From NCBI RefSeq assembly GCF_020621385.1, contig NZ_JAESVA010000012.1, positions 62,001 through 126,000 on the forward strand: a DNA stretch of 64,000 nucleotides. The letters are read 5' to 3'. Under the pieces are notes generated by a model. That model saw only the letters and a program-made list of their open reading frames with translations, was not told the origin of the DNA and did not search any database. Source of the DNA: Acidisoma cellulosilyticum. Lineage in GTDB: Bacteria; Pseudomonadota; Alphaproteobacteria; Acetobacterales; Acetobacteraceae. Below, one piece after another: positions 46,168 through 54,189 of the stretch. The translations under genes were made by a program, and so were the position numbers. Position 1 is the first letter of the stretch. The number at the start of each line of letters is the position of its first letter.

Positions 46168-46773
46168 ATGAGCAGTTCAGTCGCACATGAAACTTCCGAT
46201 GTTCGCGAGAGCATTCTGGAGATTGGCCAGCGGATCATGGCGGGGAAGGGGTTTTCCGCCGTCGGTCTGAACGAGATTTTGGTATCCGCTGGTGTGCCGA
46301 AGGGGTCCTTTTATCATTACTTCGCCTCGAAGGATGCTTTCGGAGAAGCTTTGCTTGAACGTTACTTCGAGGACTATCTGGCTGATCTTGATGAGACGCT
46401 GCGTCAGCCTGGCCTGACCATGGCCCAGCGTCTGATGAATTACTGGACGCAATGGCAGGAAACCCAATCCTTCTATGATTGTCAGGGCAAATGCCTTGCC
46501 GTGAAGCTGGGTGCGGAAGTCGCGGACCTGTCGGAAGCGATGCGCCTTGTTCTGAAACGCGGAACCAGCGGGATCACCAACCGGCTGGCGCAAGCCATCA
46601 GAACGGGCTTGGCGGAAGGATCGCTGTCGTTCACCGGCGATCCCGATGATGTCGCGCAAAGCCTGTATCAGCTTTGGCTGGGGGCCAGCCTGATGGTGAA
46701 GATTACGCGAACGATGCAACCCTTCGACAAGGCCATGGCGACCACACGTCAAGTGCTTAACCTTCCCATCTAG
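46168..46773 (+). CDS. TetR-family regulator (NemR/AcuR-like)
   Basis: A 201-aa regulator. The helix-turn-helix is KGFSAVGLNEILVSAGVPKG with SFYHYFASKDAFG. The C-terminal domain carries FYDCQGKCLAVKLGAEVADL. Two Cys four residues apart beside a conserved Lys suit sensing of reactive aldehydes or hypochlorite, as in the NemR/AcuR group. Identical 15-bp operators at 46132 and 46828 indicate autoregulation and control of the PfpI-ALDH-SDR genes that follow. The exact inducer is inference. Confidence 0.88.
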   Translation: MSSSVAHETSDVRESILEIGQRIMAGKGFSAVGLNEILVSAGVPKGSFYHYFASKDAFGEALLERYFEDYLADLDETLRQPGLTMAQRLMNYWTQWQETQSFYDCQGKCLAVKLGAEVADLSEAMRLVLKRGTSGITNRLAQAIRTGLAEGSLSFTGDPDDVAQSLYQLWLGASLMVKITRTMQPFDKAMATTRQVLNLPI

Positions 46774-46796
46774 TCAGGGGAGGGTGCTGCAATTCC

Positions 46797-46842
46797 TTGG
46801 CCTAACGTGTTTTCGACTTATAAATTATAGACGACCGGTCTA
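46797..46842 (+). promoter_or_regulatory. Promoter and operator O2 of the pfpI/aldehyde dehydrogenase/SDR operon
   Basis: TTGGCC (46797-46802) and TATAAA (46819-46824) are spaced 16 bases and make a plausible sigma-70 promoter. The TetR operator TAGACGACCGGTCTA at 46828-46842 lies across the predicted transcription start, ideal for repression. Confidence 0.75.
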
Positions 46843-46884
46843 ATTCACAACGCGCCCATCCATGGGCAATATAGGAAAAAGACG

Positions 46885-47574
46885 ATGAAGATTTTGATGG
46901 TTCTGACCTCGCATGACGAGCTGGGCAATACCGGGCGCAAGACGGGTTTCTGGCTGGAAGAACTCGCGGCCCCTTATTATGCCTTCAAGGACGCGGGCGT
47001 GGAGGTTGTGCTGGCCTCGCCCAAAGGGGGCCAGCCGCCGCTTGACCCCAAGAGCAACGAGCCGTCCTTCCAGACCGAGATGACGCACCGGTTCGAGGCT
47101 GACGCAGCGGCGAAAGCGCAGCTTGCCGCCACGGTCAAGCTGGACAGCGTCTCTCAGGCCGATTTCGACACGGTCTTTTATCCGGGCGGCCATGGTCCGC
47201 TTTGGGATCTGGCAGAAGACCAGAACTCGATCGCGTTGATCGAGGCTTTCATCGCGGCCGGCAAGCCCGTCGCCCTTGTCTGTCACGCGCCGGGCGTTCT
47301 GCGCCACATCAAGACAGCGGACGGCCAGCCGCTGGTCGCAGGCAAGAAGGTGACGGGCTTCGCCAATACCGAGGAAGAGGCCGTCGGCCTGACCAAGGTG
47401 GTGCCCTTCCTGGTGGAAGACGTGCTCAAAGAGAACGGCGGTATCTATTCCAAAGGCGATGACTGGGCATCCTACGTGGTGACGGACGGTCTTCTGATCA
47501 CCGGCCAGAACCCGGCTTCCTCGGCAGCGGCCGCCCTGGTCCTGCTCGACGCCGTGAATAAGGCCGCCGCCTGA
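46885..47574 (+). CDS. DJ-1/PfpI-type protein (Hsp31-like glyoxalase III or deglycase)
   Basis: A 229-aa class I glutamine amidotransferase-like protein. It opens ILMVLTSHDELGNTGRKTGF. WLEELAAPYYAF has the acidic residue near the nucleophile, FYPGGHGPLWDLA follows, and the nucleophile elbow is VCHAPGVL with Cys. This matches the HchA/YhbO/Hsp31 group that detoxifies methylglyoxal or acts as chaperone. It is the first gene under the TetR-controlled promoter. AGGAAAAAG precedes the ATG. Confidence 0.87.
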   Translation: MKILMVLTSHDELGNTGRKTGFWLEELAAPYYAFKDAGVEVVLASPKGGQPPLDPKSNEPSFQTEMTHRFEADAAAKAQLAATVKLDSVSQADFDTVFYPGGHGPLWDLAEDQNSIALIEAFIAAGKPVALVCHAPGVLRHIKTADGQPLVAGKKVTGFANTEEEAVGLTKVVPFLVEDVLKENGGIYSKGDDWASYVVTDGLLITGQNPASSAAAALVLLDAVNKAAA

Positions 47575-47585
47575 CATTGCCTGCG

Positions 47586-47609
47586 CGTGGGGGCGGCACC
47601 GCCCCCACG
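47586..47609. promoter_or_regulatory. Strong intercistronic hairpin
   Basis: CGTGGGGGCGG-CA-CCGCCCCCACG is an 11-bp perfect stem between the PfpI and aldehyde dehydrogenase genes. No U tract follows, so it is more likely an RNA stability or processing element than a terminator. Confidence 0.65.
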
Positions 47610-47638
47610 ACCGTCACCGTTGCGAGGAGGAAGCAATC

Positions 47639-49108
47639 ATGACCCGCTATACGCTTGAACAGATCAAAGCGGCCGGTTGGCTGAAGGAAGCCAATTACAT
47701 CGACGGCCGATGGGTCGCGGCCGATGACGGGCGCGTCTACGGCGTCGACGATCCCGCGACCGAGAAGCGGATCGGCGAAATCCCCTGGGTCGGTGCCGCC
47801 GAAACACATCGGGCCATTGATGCCGCGCAAACCGCTTTCACGTCCTGGTCGATGACGACGGCGGGCGAACGCGCTGGGCTTCTGGGCCGCATGGCGCAGC
47901 TTGTGCGCGACAATCTCGATATCCTGGCCAGCATGCTGACCTTTGAGCAGGGCAAGCCCGTGGCCGAAGCCCGCAACGAAATGAAGCTCGGCGCCGATTA
48001 CATTCAATGGTTCGCCGAAGAAGCAAGACGCATCAATGGTGAGATTGTGCCGTCACCCTGGAAGGATCGCCAGATTCTGGTGACGCGTGAACCCGTGGGC
48101 GTGGTCGGCGCCATCTCCCCCTGGAATTTCCCCTTCTCCATGCTGTCGCGCAAGATCGCGCCGGCGCTGGCCGCCGGATGCACGATCGTCATCAAGCCTT
48201 CGGAATTCACTCCGTTCTGCGGTCTGCTTTATGCGGTTCTGGCCGAGAAGGTCGGCATTCCTGCCGGCGTGGTCAATGTCCTGACCGGTGACGGCGCGGC
48301 GGTCGGCGCCGAACTGACGGCGAACCCGCTTGTCCGCAAGATCACCTTCACGGGCTCCACCCGCGTCGGCAAGCTGCTGTATAAGCAATCCGCCGATACG
48401 ATGAAGAAACTCTCGATGGAACTGGGCGGCAATGCGCCGACCATCGTCTTCGATGATGCCGATCTGGATCTGGCCGTCGAGAACGCGATTGCCGGCAAGT
48501 TCCGCAATAGCGGGCAGACTTGCGTCTGCACCAATCGCTTCTACGTCCAGGACGGCATCTATGACGCCTTCGCCGAGCGCCTGACCGAGCGGGTGCAGCA
48601 GATGAAGGTCGGCAACGGGTTCGATGACGGCACTGAGCAAGGTCCGCTGATCAATCAGGCCGCCGTGAAGAAGGTCGAAGCCCATATTCAGGACGCCCAG
48701 TCCAAGGGCGGCCGCATTCTGGCGGGTGGCAAACGCCATGCGCTCGGCGCTACATTCTTCGAGCCGACCGTCATTGCCGATGCAACGCCGGATATGGTGA
48801 TCGCGCATGAGGAGACCTTCGGTCCGGTCGCCGCGCTGTTTCGCTTCAAGACGGAGCGGGAAGGGATCGATGCCGCCAATTCGACCGAGTTCGGGCTTGC
48901 CGCCTATTTCTTCACGCGCGATCTGGCGCGGACCTTTCGCGTCGCGCGCGCCATCCAAAGCGGCATGATCGGCATCAATGCGGGTGTGATCACCACGCCG
49001 GAAGCGCCCTTCGGCGGTGTCAAGGACAGCGGCATCGGCCGTGAGGGATCAACCCACGGGATCGAAGACTACCTCAACCTCAAATACCTCAGCCTCGGCG
49101 GTCTGTAA
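47639..49108 (+). CDS. gabD: NAD(P)-dependent aldehyde dehydrogenase, succinate-semialdehyde type
   Basis: A 489-aa ALDH. The N-terminal region has the YIDGRWV signature. MELGGNAPTIVFDDADL (Glu general base) and FRNSGQTCVCTNRF with the catalytic Cys lie in the standard order. The run EVVGV-like PVGVVGAISPWNFPF precedes them. The closest pattern is GabD. In this operon (PfpI then an SDR) it could oxidise aldehydes formed under electrophile stress. GCGAGGAGGAAGC precedes ATG 47639. Confidence 0.9.
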   Translation: MTRYTLEQIKAAGWLKEANYIDGRWVAADDGRVYGVDDPATEKRIGEIPWVGAAETHRAIDAAQTAFTSWSMTTAGERAGLLGRMAQLVRDNLDILASMLTFEQGKPVAEARNEMKLGADYIQWFAEEARRINGEIVPSPWKDRQILVTREPVGVVGAISPWNFPFSMLSRKIAPALAAGCTIVIKPSEFTPFCGLLYAVLAEKVGIPAGVVNVLTGDGAAVGAELTANPLVRKITFTGSTRVGKLLYKQSADTMKKLSMELGGNAPTIVFDDADLDLAVENAIAGKFRNSGQTCVCTNRFYVQDGIYDAFAERLTERVQQMKVGNGFDDGTEQGPLINQAAVKKVEAHIQDAQSKGGRILAGGKRHALGATFFEPTVIADATPDMVIAHEETFGPVAALFRFKTEREGIDAANSTEFGLAAYFFTRDLARTFRVARAIQSGMIGINAGVITTPEAPFGGVKDSGIGREGSTHGIEDYLNLKYLSLGGL

Positions 49109-49135
49109 CACGCGTCATTCGGAAGGAAGTGCGTC

Positions 49136-49876
49136 ATGAGCAATGGTATCGAAAACAAGGTCGTTCTGATCACAGGCGGCGGCACGGGGATTGGCGCGGA
49201 AGCGGCCCGTCTGCTGGCCGCGCGGGGTGCCAAGGTGGCGGTCGCCGCCCGCCGGCGCGAAAAGCTGGATGAGGTCGTGGCCGAAATCGCATCCCAGGGC
49301 GGGCAGGCGCGCGCCTATGCGCTGGACGTCACCGACAAGACGCAGGTGGAAGCCGTGGTCCCGGCCGTCGTCGCCGATTTCGGGAAGCTTGATGTCCTGA
49401 TCAACAATGCCGGTCTGATGCCGATCCGCCCGATGAGCGAAGTCAATACGGATGAGTGGGATGCGATGATCGACGTCAATCTGAAAGGCACGCTTTACGG
49501 CATTGCCGCGGCGCTGCCGCGCTTCATGGCGCAGGAGAGCGGTCATATCATCAATGTGAGTTCAGTTGCCGGGATCAAGGTCTTTGCGCCCGGCGGCACT
49601 GTCTATTCGGGCACCAAGTTCGCGGTCAGCGCGATTTCCGAGGGGCTGAGGCAGGAGGTCGGCCACAAGATCCGCGTCACCTCGATCGAACCCGGCGCCG
49701 TGGACAGCGACCTTAAGCACAGCACATCCGGGACAGCGCAGGAGACCGTGCTGGATTTCTACAAACAGGCCATTCCGGCGGCTTCCGTTGCGCGGGCCAT
49801 CGCCTTCGCGATCGAGCAGCCCGAGGATGTCGATATCAACGAGATCGTCATCCGCCCGACCAGGCAGGTGTTTTGA
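49136..49876 (+). CDS. Short-chain dehydrogenase/reductase
   Basis: A 246-aa classical SDR with [35 protein letters not shown] and YSGTKFA as the YxxxK pair. It sits last in the TetR-controlled set, 27 bases after the aldehyde dehydrogenase, with GGAAGGAAG ahead of the ATG. It reduces or oxidises a carbonyl compound. Clues on the substrate are lacking. A repeat follows its stop. Confidence 0.88.
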   Translation: MSNGIENKVVLITGGGTGIGAEAARLLAARGAKVAVAARRREKLDEVVAEIASQGGQARAYALDVTDKTQVEAVVPAVVADFGKLDVLINNAGLMPIRPMSEVNTDEWDAMIDVNLKGTLYGIAAALPRFMAQESGHIINVSSVAGIKVFAPGGTVYSGTKFAVSAISEGLRQEVGHKIRVTSIEPGAVDSDLKHSTSGTAQETVLDFYKQAIPAASVARAIAFAIEQPEDVDINEIVIRPTRQVF

Positions 49877-49891
49877 TCGCCCGCCAGTCTA

Positions 49892-50031
49892 TAGTCGGTC
49901 GGGTTTAGTCCGAAACGCCCCCAAACCTGTCGCCCGCGGACTTGTTCCGCGGGTCTACCCCTGCGTGCAGGCAAGCGGCCGCGCGACGCGTGCGCGGATG
50001 ACGGATCATCTATCAAAACCTGACAGACTCT
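49892..50031. repeat. Type B dispersed repeat
   Basis: Left terminus TAGTCGGTCGGGTTTAG, right terminus AAACCTGACAGACTCT. The interior contains CGCCCGCGGACTTGTTCCGC and GGTCTACCCCTGCGTGCAGG, shared almost exactly with 1437-1594. No gene lies between 49877 and 50063. Confidence 0.8.
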
Positions 50032-50063
50032 CATCGGCTTGCGGTGAGCGGATCTTGCGTTGA

Positions 50064-50690
50064 TCAGGCGGCGTGCTGCGCGATATGGGCAAGCGCCATG
50101 TCGAATGCGACTTCCAGCGGCTGTGAGTTGCTTGCCGTCTTTGACAGCAGGATGCCGCCCTGAATGGCGGCCAGGACGGCCAGCGCGATGGTCTTTGTGT
50201 CCGCGGATGGTCGAAGATGCCCGCGCGCTTTCATACGCGACAGGCCGCTTTCGATCACCGCTGTCCAGGACAGGAAGCTTTGATCGAGCGTGCGGCGTGC
50301 GTCTTCGGATTGCGACGACAATTCACTCGCCAGCGATCCGATCGGGCAACCGCCAGAGACACCCAAACGGTTAGCCTGGATCAAGGCATCGCGCCATGCG
50401 CGCAATCCTTCGAACGAATCGAGAGGACCTAGAAACTTGCTGTTCGCCTGCAGGATGCGATCCGTCTGGATGTCGATCACCGCCCGCACCAGCGCGTCCT
50501 TGTCGGAAAAGTAGTGGTACAGCTGTGATTTGCTGGTGCCGCTTGCCTCCATGATCTCATCCAGGCTGACGCGTTCCGCGCTGGCTGCGTAAATCAAGTC
50601 GGCAGCGGCCGCGACGATGCGCTGCCTGGTGGCGAGCCCGCGCGCCGTCAAAACCCGCTTCTCTGGCTTGGCATTTCTGGCCAATGGCAT
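50064..50690 (-). CDS. TetR-family transcriptional regulator
   Basis: A 208-aa regulator. The helix-turn-helix is VSLDEIMEASGTSKSQLYHY and the C-terminal domain has VSGGCPIGSLASELSSQSE, the TetR_C_6/YcdC-like pattern with a Cys beside Pro. Two identical-arm operators lie in the 76-base gap to the divergent peroxiredoxin gene, so it probably represses itself and that gene. AGGTGA abuts the ATG, an unusually short spacing. Confidence 0.88.
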   Translation of the reverse strand: MPLARNAKPEKRVLTARGLATRQRIVAAAADLIYAASAERVSLDEIMEASGTSKSQLYHYFSDKDALVRAVIDIQTDRILQANSKFLGPLDSFEGLRAWRDALIQANRLGVSGGCPIGSLASELSSQSEDARRTLDQSFLSWTAVIESGLSRMKARGHLRPSADTKTIALAVLAAIQGGILLSKTASNSQPLEVAFDMALAHIAQHAA

Positions 50691-50700
50691 TCACCTGAAT

Positions 50701-50749
50701 TGGACTTGACAGTCCAGTTTTGTCTCTCGAAGTTGGACTAATTAGTCCA
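50701..50749. promoter_or_regulatory. Twin TetR operators between tetR and the peroxiredoxin gene
   Basis: TGGACTTGACAGTCCA (50701-50716) and TGGACTAATTAGTCCA (50734-50749) share the arms TGGACT-N4-AGTCCA. The centres are 33 bases apart, close to three helical turns, so both face the same side of the DNA. A TTGACA hexamer lies inside the first site. Confidence 0.88.
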
Positions 50750-50766
50750 TATTGGAAATTGCATCA

Positions 50767-51258
50767 ATGTCTCAGCATCTTCAGAACGGCCAGACCTTCC
50801 CGCGCTTGGACATCCCGGCGGTGGGCGGCGGCGTCCTTCATCTTCCGGAGGATTTCGCAGGGTCTTACGCTGTCCTGCTCATCTATCGCGGCCATTGGTG
50901 CCCCTTCTGCAACGAACAGATGGCGGCCTTTGTGGACGCCTTCGATACTTTGTCCCAACAGGGCATCAAACTGGCCGCGTTTTCGGTTGATGACGAAGCT
51001 TCGACCCAGGAGTTTATCGCGAAGCATCATATTCGCTTTCCGATGGGTCACTCAGCGGACATCGACGCCGTGGTCGATGCGACCGGCGCCTATGTGACCA
51101 GCTTTCCGACCCGGGGGCGTTTTCTGGAGACGACCGGCTTCGTGATCGCGCCCGACGGCAGCATCGTCAACGCGGTCTATTCAAGCCGCGCGATCGGCCG
51201 TCTTGTGCCGAGCGACGTCATCCGCCTGGTTGCGTTCATGCGGTCCTTGGCGACGTAA
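50767..51258 (+). CDS. Peroxiredoxin/AhpC-TSA family protein
   Basis: A 163-aa thioredoxin-fold protein. It has VLLIYRGHWCPFCNEQMAAF, with the peroxidatic Cys of a CPFC motif, and the ISV-type strand AAFSVDDEAST. It should reduce peroxides using thiols. ATG 50767 follows TTGGAAATTGC. An in-frame TTG at 50752 lies right after operator 2 and is less likely. Divergent TetR control suggests induction by oxidants or electrophiles. Confidence 0.86.
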   Translation: MSQHLQNGQTFPRLDIPAVGGGVLHLPEDFAGSYAVLLIYRGHWCPFCNEQMAAFVDAFDTLSQQGIKLAAFSVDDEASTQEFIAKHHIRFPMGHSADIDAVVDATGAYVTSFPTRGRFLETTGFVIAPDGSIVNAVYSSRAIGRLVPSDVIRLVAFMRSLAT

Positions 51259-51275
51259 ACCGCTGCGCGGACAGT

Positions 51276-52256
51276 TCACCGCGCCAGGGCCGAAAACCTT
51301 GCGCGATAGGCCGAGGGGCTGGTGCCGAGGCTCAGGCTGACATGATGCCGCAGATTGGCCGCGGTGCCGAAGCCGCTGGCGGCGGCCACCTCCTCGATGG
51401 GCAGCGGCGTCGTTTCCAGCAGGTCGCGCGCGCGGATCAGCCGGGCGGCGAGCAGCCAGGCGCCGGGGCTTTGGCCGGTCGTCTCGATGAAATGCCGGTG
51501 CAGGGACCGCAGGCTGAGCGCCGCTTCGGCGGCGAGACGGGAGATCGGCCAGTCTTCGTCCAGCCGGGCGAGAACGGCATCGAGCAGGGGCGCGATGCGG
51601 CTGCCGCTGTGGCGCTCGGCTGGCATCGGGGCCTCGACATATTGCGCCTGCCCGCCCTGGCGATGGGCGGGCAGCACCAGGCGCCTTGCCACCTGATTGG
51701 CTTTCGCCGGTCCCCAATCCCGCCGCACCAGATGCAGGCAAAGGTCCAGCCCGGCGGCGCTGCCGGCGGCCGTCAGCAAAGACCCTTCATCGACATAAAG
51801 CACGTCCGGCATGAAGCGGATCGTGGGATGCTTTGCCTGTAACGCGCCCGCATAGCGCCAATGGGTGGTGGCCCGCTTGCCGTCGAGCAGGCCGGTCGCG
51901 GCCAGCACGAAGGCGCCGGAACAGAGGGAGAGCAGGCGCGCGCCGCGCTGATGGGCTGCGACCAGGGCGTCGCAGAGCGCTGGCGGCACAGGTTCATCCA
52001 CACCGCGCCAGCCGGGGATGATGATGGTGCCGGCCTGTTCCAGCAGGTCGAGCCCGCCATCGACGTTGAGCGATAGGCCGCCCATCGCCCGCAATGGCCC
52101 AGGCTCGATCCCCGCGATCGCGAAGCGGTACCAGTCCGCCCCGAATTCCGGGCGGGGCAGACCGAAAACCTCGACCGCGCAGCCGAATTCGAAGGTGCAG
52201 AGCCGGTCATAGGCCAGCACGACCGCAAATGTATTTGGCATGAATTCGATGGTCAT
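51276..52256 (-). CDS. AraC-family GlxA/FtrA-type regulator with DJ-1 domain
   Basis: A 326-aa protein. The N-terminal DJ-1/PfpI-like domain has VVLAYDRLCTFEFGCAVEVF, IIIPGW and LLSLCSGAFVLAATGLLDG, with Cys in the elbow. The C-terminal tandem HTH of AraC type reads ISRLAAEAALSLRSLHRHF and IEEVAAASGFGTAANLRHHV. It is divergent from a rhodanese gene and probably activates it, as FtrA does with its neighbour. Start ATG 52256 is chosen over a TTG at 52271. Confidence 0.88.
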   Translation of the reverse strand: MTIEFMPNTFAVVLAYDRLCTFEFGCAVEVFGLPRPEFGADWYRFAIAGIEPGPLRAMGGLSLNVDGGLDLLEQAGTIIIPGWRGVDEPVPPALCDALVAAHQRGARLLSLCSGAFVLAATGLLDGKRATTHWRYAGALQAKHPTIRFMPDVLYVDEGSLLTAAGSAAGLDLCLHLVRRDWGPAKANQVARRLVLPAHRQGGQAQYVEAPMPAERHSGSRIAPLLDAVLARLDEDWPISRLAAEAALSLRSLHRHFIETTGQSPGAWLLAARLIRARDLLETTPLPIEEVAAASGFGTAANLRHHVSLSLGTSPSAYRARFSALAR

Positions 52257-52328
52257 AGGCAATTCTGCCAATCACGGCGTCTTTCCGCCAGTGGCAATCT
52301 AGGGGCCGAGAGAGAAGGAGATACCGCC

Positions 52329-52721
52329 ATGAATGCCGTGACCGAAACCCCCGCTGCGTCGTCAGCCGAGGCCGCCCGCCATTTCGCAGGGCGGCTGGCG
52401 CTGGAGACCGATTGCGCCGATGTCGAGGCAGCACTGCGCAGTGGCGCGCCCGGATTCGTGCTGCTGGATGTGCGCGGGCCGCAGGCTTTCGCGAAGGCCC
52501 ATGTGCCGGGAGCCGTGAATCTGCCGCATCGGGAAATGACGGCCGAGCGGATGGCCGCCTGGCCTGACGGCATTCTGTTCGTGGTCTATTGCGCCGGCCC
52601 GCATTGCAACGGGGCTGACCGGGCCGGCTTGCGGCTGGCGCAGCTGGACCGGCCTGTGAAGCTGATGCTGGGCGGCATGACCGGCTGGGTGGATGAGGGG
52701 TTTGCTTTTGGAGCGGGTTAG
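52329..52721 (+). CDS. Rhodanese-like sulfurtransferase
   Basis: A 130-aa single rhodanese domain. FVLLDVRGPQAFAKAHVPGA is the CH2-type motif, and the active-site loop has the Cys in VVYCAGPHCNGADRA. It moves sulfane sulfur to an acceptor. AGAAGGAGATACC precedes ATG 52329. It is paired with the divergent GlxA/FtrA regulator. Confidence 0.92.
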   Translation: MNAVTETPAASSAEAARHFAGRLALETDCADVEAALRSGAPGFVLLDVRGPQAFAKAHVPGAVNLPHREMTAERMAAWPDGILFVVYCAGPHCNGADRAGLRLAQLDRPVKLMLGGMTGWVDEGFAFGAG

Positions 52722-52745
52722 GAGGGGGTTGCTCTTCTTTCAATT

Positions 52746-52764
52746 TATACGGAAATTCCGTATA
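52746..52764. promoter_or_regulatory. Palindromic operator of the BrnT-XRE module
   Basis: TATACGGAAATTCCGTATA is a perfect 19-base palindrome with one central base. It ends seven bases before the toxin ATG. A TATAGT (52763-52768) overlaps its right arm and may be a -10 element. No Shine-Dalgarno is seen for the toxin, so a leaderless transcript is possible. Confidence 0.8.
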
Positions 52765-52771
52765 TAGTATT

Positions 52772-53044
52772 ATGGCAGATCGCTTCGATCCCGCGAAAAA
52801 TAGCGTCAACCAAGCCAAGCACGGACTGCCGCTGAGTTTTGGCGATGAGATATTGAAGGACGAGAGCCATCTGATCCTGCCCTCGATTCGTCCGCAGGAC
52901 GGGGAGGAGCGGTTCAAGGTGATTGGGCTGGTGGGGGATCGCCTGTTCACGGCGGTCTTTGTTCGGCGAGACGATGTGCTGAGATTTATCTCCGTCAGGA
53001 GGAGCAATAATGCAGAAGAACGAGCCTATCGCTTTGCCGGCTGA
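52772..53044 (+). CDS. brnT: BrnT-family ribonuclease toxin
   Basis: A 90-aa protein with the BrnT pattern: FDPAKNSVNQAKHGLPLSFG (Asn-x-x-Lys-His-Gly), EERFKVIGLVGDRLFTAVFV and the C-terminal [14 protein letters not shown]. BrnT is an RNase that stops growth when free. It overlaps the antitoxin gene by 35 bases and comes first in the operon. This order, with the antitoxin second, is normal for BrnTA. Confidence 0.9.
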   Translation: MADRFDPAKNSVNQAKHGLPLSFGDEILKDESHLILPSIRPQDGEERFKVIGLVGDRLFTAVFVRRDDVLRFISVRRSNNAEERAYRFAG

Positions 53045-53303
53045 CCCGAAGGATGCAGACGATTTCGACGTGAGCGTCGAAGCTATGGAGCGCGGCCAGC
53101 GCGCCCGGCTGATCCGCGTGACGCGAACAAAGCTGGGCCTGTCCCAGTCAGAATTCGCGGCGCGCTTCAAGGTGCCGGTCGGCACGCTGCGCGATTGGGA
53201 GCAGGCGCGCGTCACGGCGCCGGATTTCGCGATCGCTTATCTGCGCGTGATCGCCAGACACCCGGATATGGTGGCCGAGGTCTTGGCTGGAGAAGCAGCC
53301 TAG
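53010..53303 (+). CDS. XRE-type helix-turn-helix antitoxin
   Basis: A 97-aa DNA-binding protein. The HTH is [20 protein letters not shown] followed by [20 protein letters not shown]. This is the NadS/HigA-like class, not the ribbon-helix-helix of classical BrnA. It starts inside the toxin gene. It should neutralise BrnT and bind the 52746 palindrome. GTCAGGAGG is an excellent ribosome binding site for ATG 53010, much better than the one of the toxin. Confidence 0.88.
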   Translation: MQKNEPIALPADPKDADDFDVSVEAMERGQRARLIRVTRTKLGLSQSEFAARFKVPVGTLRDWEQARVTAPDFAIAYLRVIARHPDMVAEVLAGEAA

Positions 53304-53346
53304 CGGCCGTCCCGCCCGCGCAATCCAGCCGCCCGAGCCTCTCCGC

Positions 53347-53375
53347 TTGCGGCAGGAACGGGGGTTCGCTATACG
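53347..53375 (+). promoter_or_regulatory. Candidate sigma-70 promoter of rpmI-rplT
   Basis: TTGCGG and TATACG are spaced by 17 bases (53347-53352, 53370-53375), about 110 bases before rpmI. No infC gene precedes, and the TA module lies upstream, so the ribosomal genes need their own promoter. The leader 53376-53487 has no other feature that I can support. Confidence 0.55.
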
Positions 53376-53487
53376 CCGCCCCTCGTTCGTCTGTGGTCCG
53401 GGCCTGAAATGGGCATGCCCGGCCGCGACGCCTGATCGACGCCGCAGATCGCGGTCCCTCGGCCAGGGTAATTTGAAGGAGACCAAA

Positions 53488-53691
53488 ATGCCCAAGATGA
53501 AGACCAAGTCGTCGGTCAAGAAGCGGTTCAAGATCACCGCGACCGGCAAGGTTCTGGCTGGCCCCGGCAACAAGCGCCATGGCCTGATCAACCGCTCTCA
53601 GAAGATGAAGCGCACCAACCGCGGCTCCCAGACGCTGACCGAAATGGACGGCAAGACGGTGAAGCAGTGGGCCCCCTACGGGCTGGCGTGA
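53488..53691 (+). CDS. rpmI: 50S ribosomal protein L35
   Basis: A 67-aa highly basic protein, [20 protein letters not shown] with [15 protein letters not shown], which is L35. ATG 53488 has AAGGAGACCAAA ahead. It is followed by rplT 17 bases later. infC, which often lies just before rpmI, is absent here. Confidence 0.96.
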   Translation: MPKMKTKSSVKKRFKITATGKVLAGPGNKRHGLINRSQKMKRTNRGSQTLTEMDGKTVKQWAPYGLA

Positions 53692-53708
53692 GAGAGGGAA
53701 TCAGATAA

Positions 53709-54089
53709 ATGGCACGTGTTAAACGCGGCGTAACTACCCACGCCCGCCACAAGAAGGTCCTGGATCAGTCCAAGGGCTTCGTTGGCCGCTCCTCCACCAA
53801 CTATCGCATCGCGCTTGAGCGCCTGGAGAAGTCTCTTCAGTACGCTTACCGCGATCGCCGGAACAAGAAGCGCGAATTCCGCGCGCTTTGGATCCAGCGT
53901 ATCAACGCTGCCGTCCGTGAACAGGGCATGACCTACAGCCAGTTCATCTTCGGTCTGAAGCAGGCGAATATCGAGCTGGACCGCAAGGTTCTGGCCGCGA
54001 TTGCCTTCGACGACGCCGTGAGCTTCGCTGGCATCGTCAGCCAGGTTAAGGCCGTCCTCGAAGCGGCCCCCGCCGCCGCCGCTGCTTGA
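53709..54089 (+). CDS. rplT: 50S ribosomal protein L20
   Basis: A 126-aa protein, [20 protein letters not shown] with [20 protein letters not shown], which is L20, an early 23S rRNA binder and a translational repressor of its operon in other bacteria. A hairpin (ACGCCCC/GGGGCGT, 54096-54114) follows the stop before the pheS leader. Confidence 0.97.
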   Translation: MARVKRGVTTHARHKKVLDQSKGFVGRSSTNYRIALERLEKSLQYAYRDRRNKKREFRALWIQRINAAVREQGMTYSQFIFGLKQANIELDRKVLAAIAFDDAVSFAGIVSQVKAVLEAAPAAAAA

Positions 54090-54140
54090 TCGCAAACGCC
54101 CCCTGGCGGGGCGTCGTGTGACCCAAGTGACTTGAATGAG

Positions 54141-54178
54141 AGGGCTGCCGCAGCAAACGGCAGCCCTTTTCTTTTTTT
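54141..54178 (+). terminator. Intrinsic terminator between rplT and pheS
   Basis: AGGGCTGCCG/CGGCAGCCCT stem (54141-54150, 54158-54167) with loop CAGCAAA is followed by TTTTCTTTTTTT. It can end rpmI-rplT transcription or regulate read-through into pheST. An in-frame ATG at 54136 reads through it into pheS, encoding three Phe in the U tract. Confidence 0.85.
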
Positions 54179-54189
54179 CGGAGCCTTCC

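Noticed and set aside
50706-50711. TTGACA inside the first TetR operator as a -35 box
   Set aside because: No acceptable -10 hexamer lies 15-19 bases downstream on the plus strand, so a promoter was not called.
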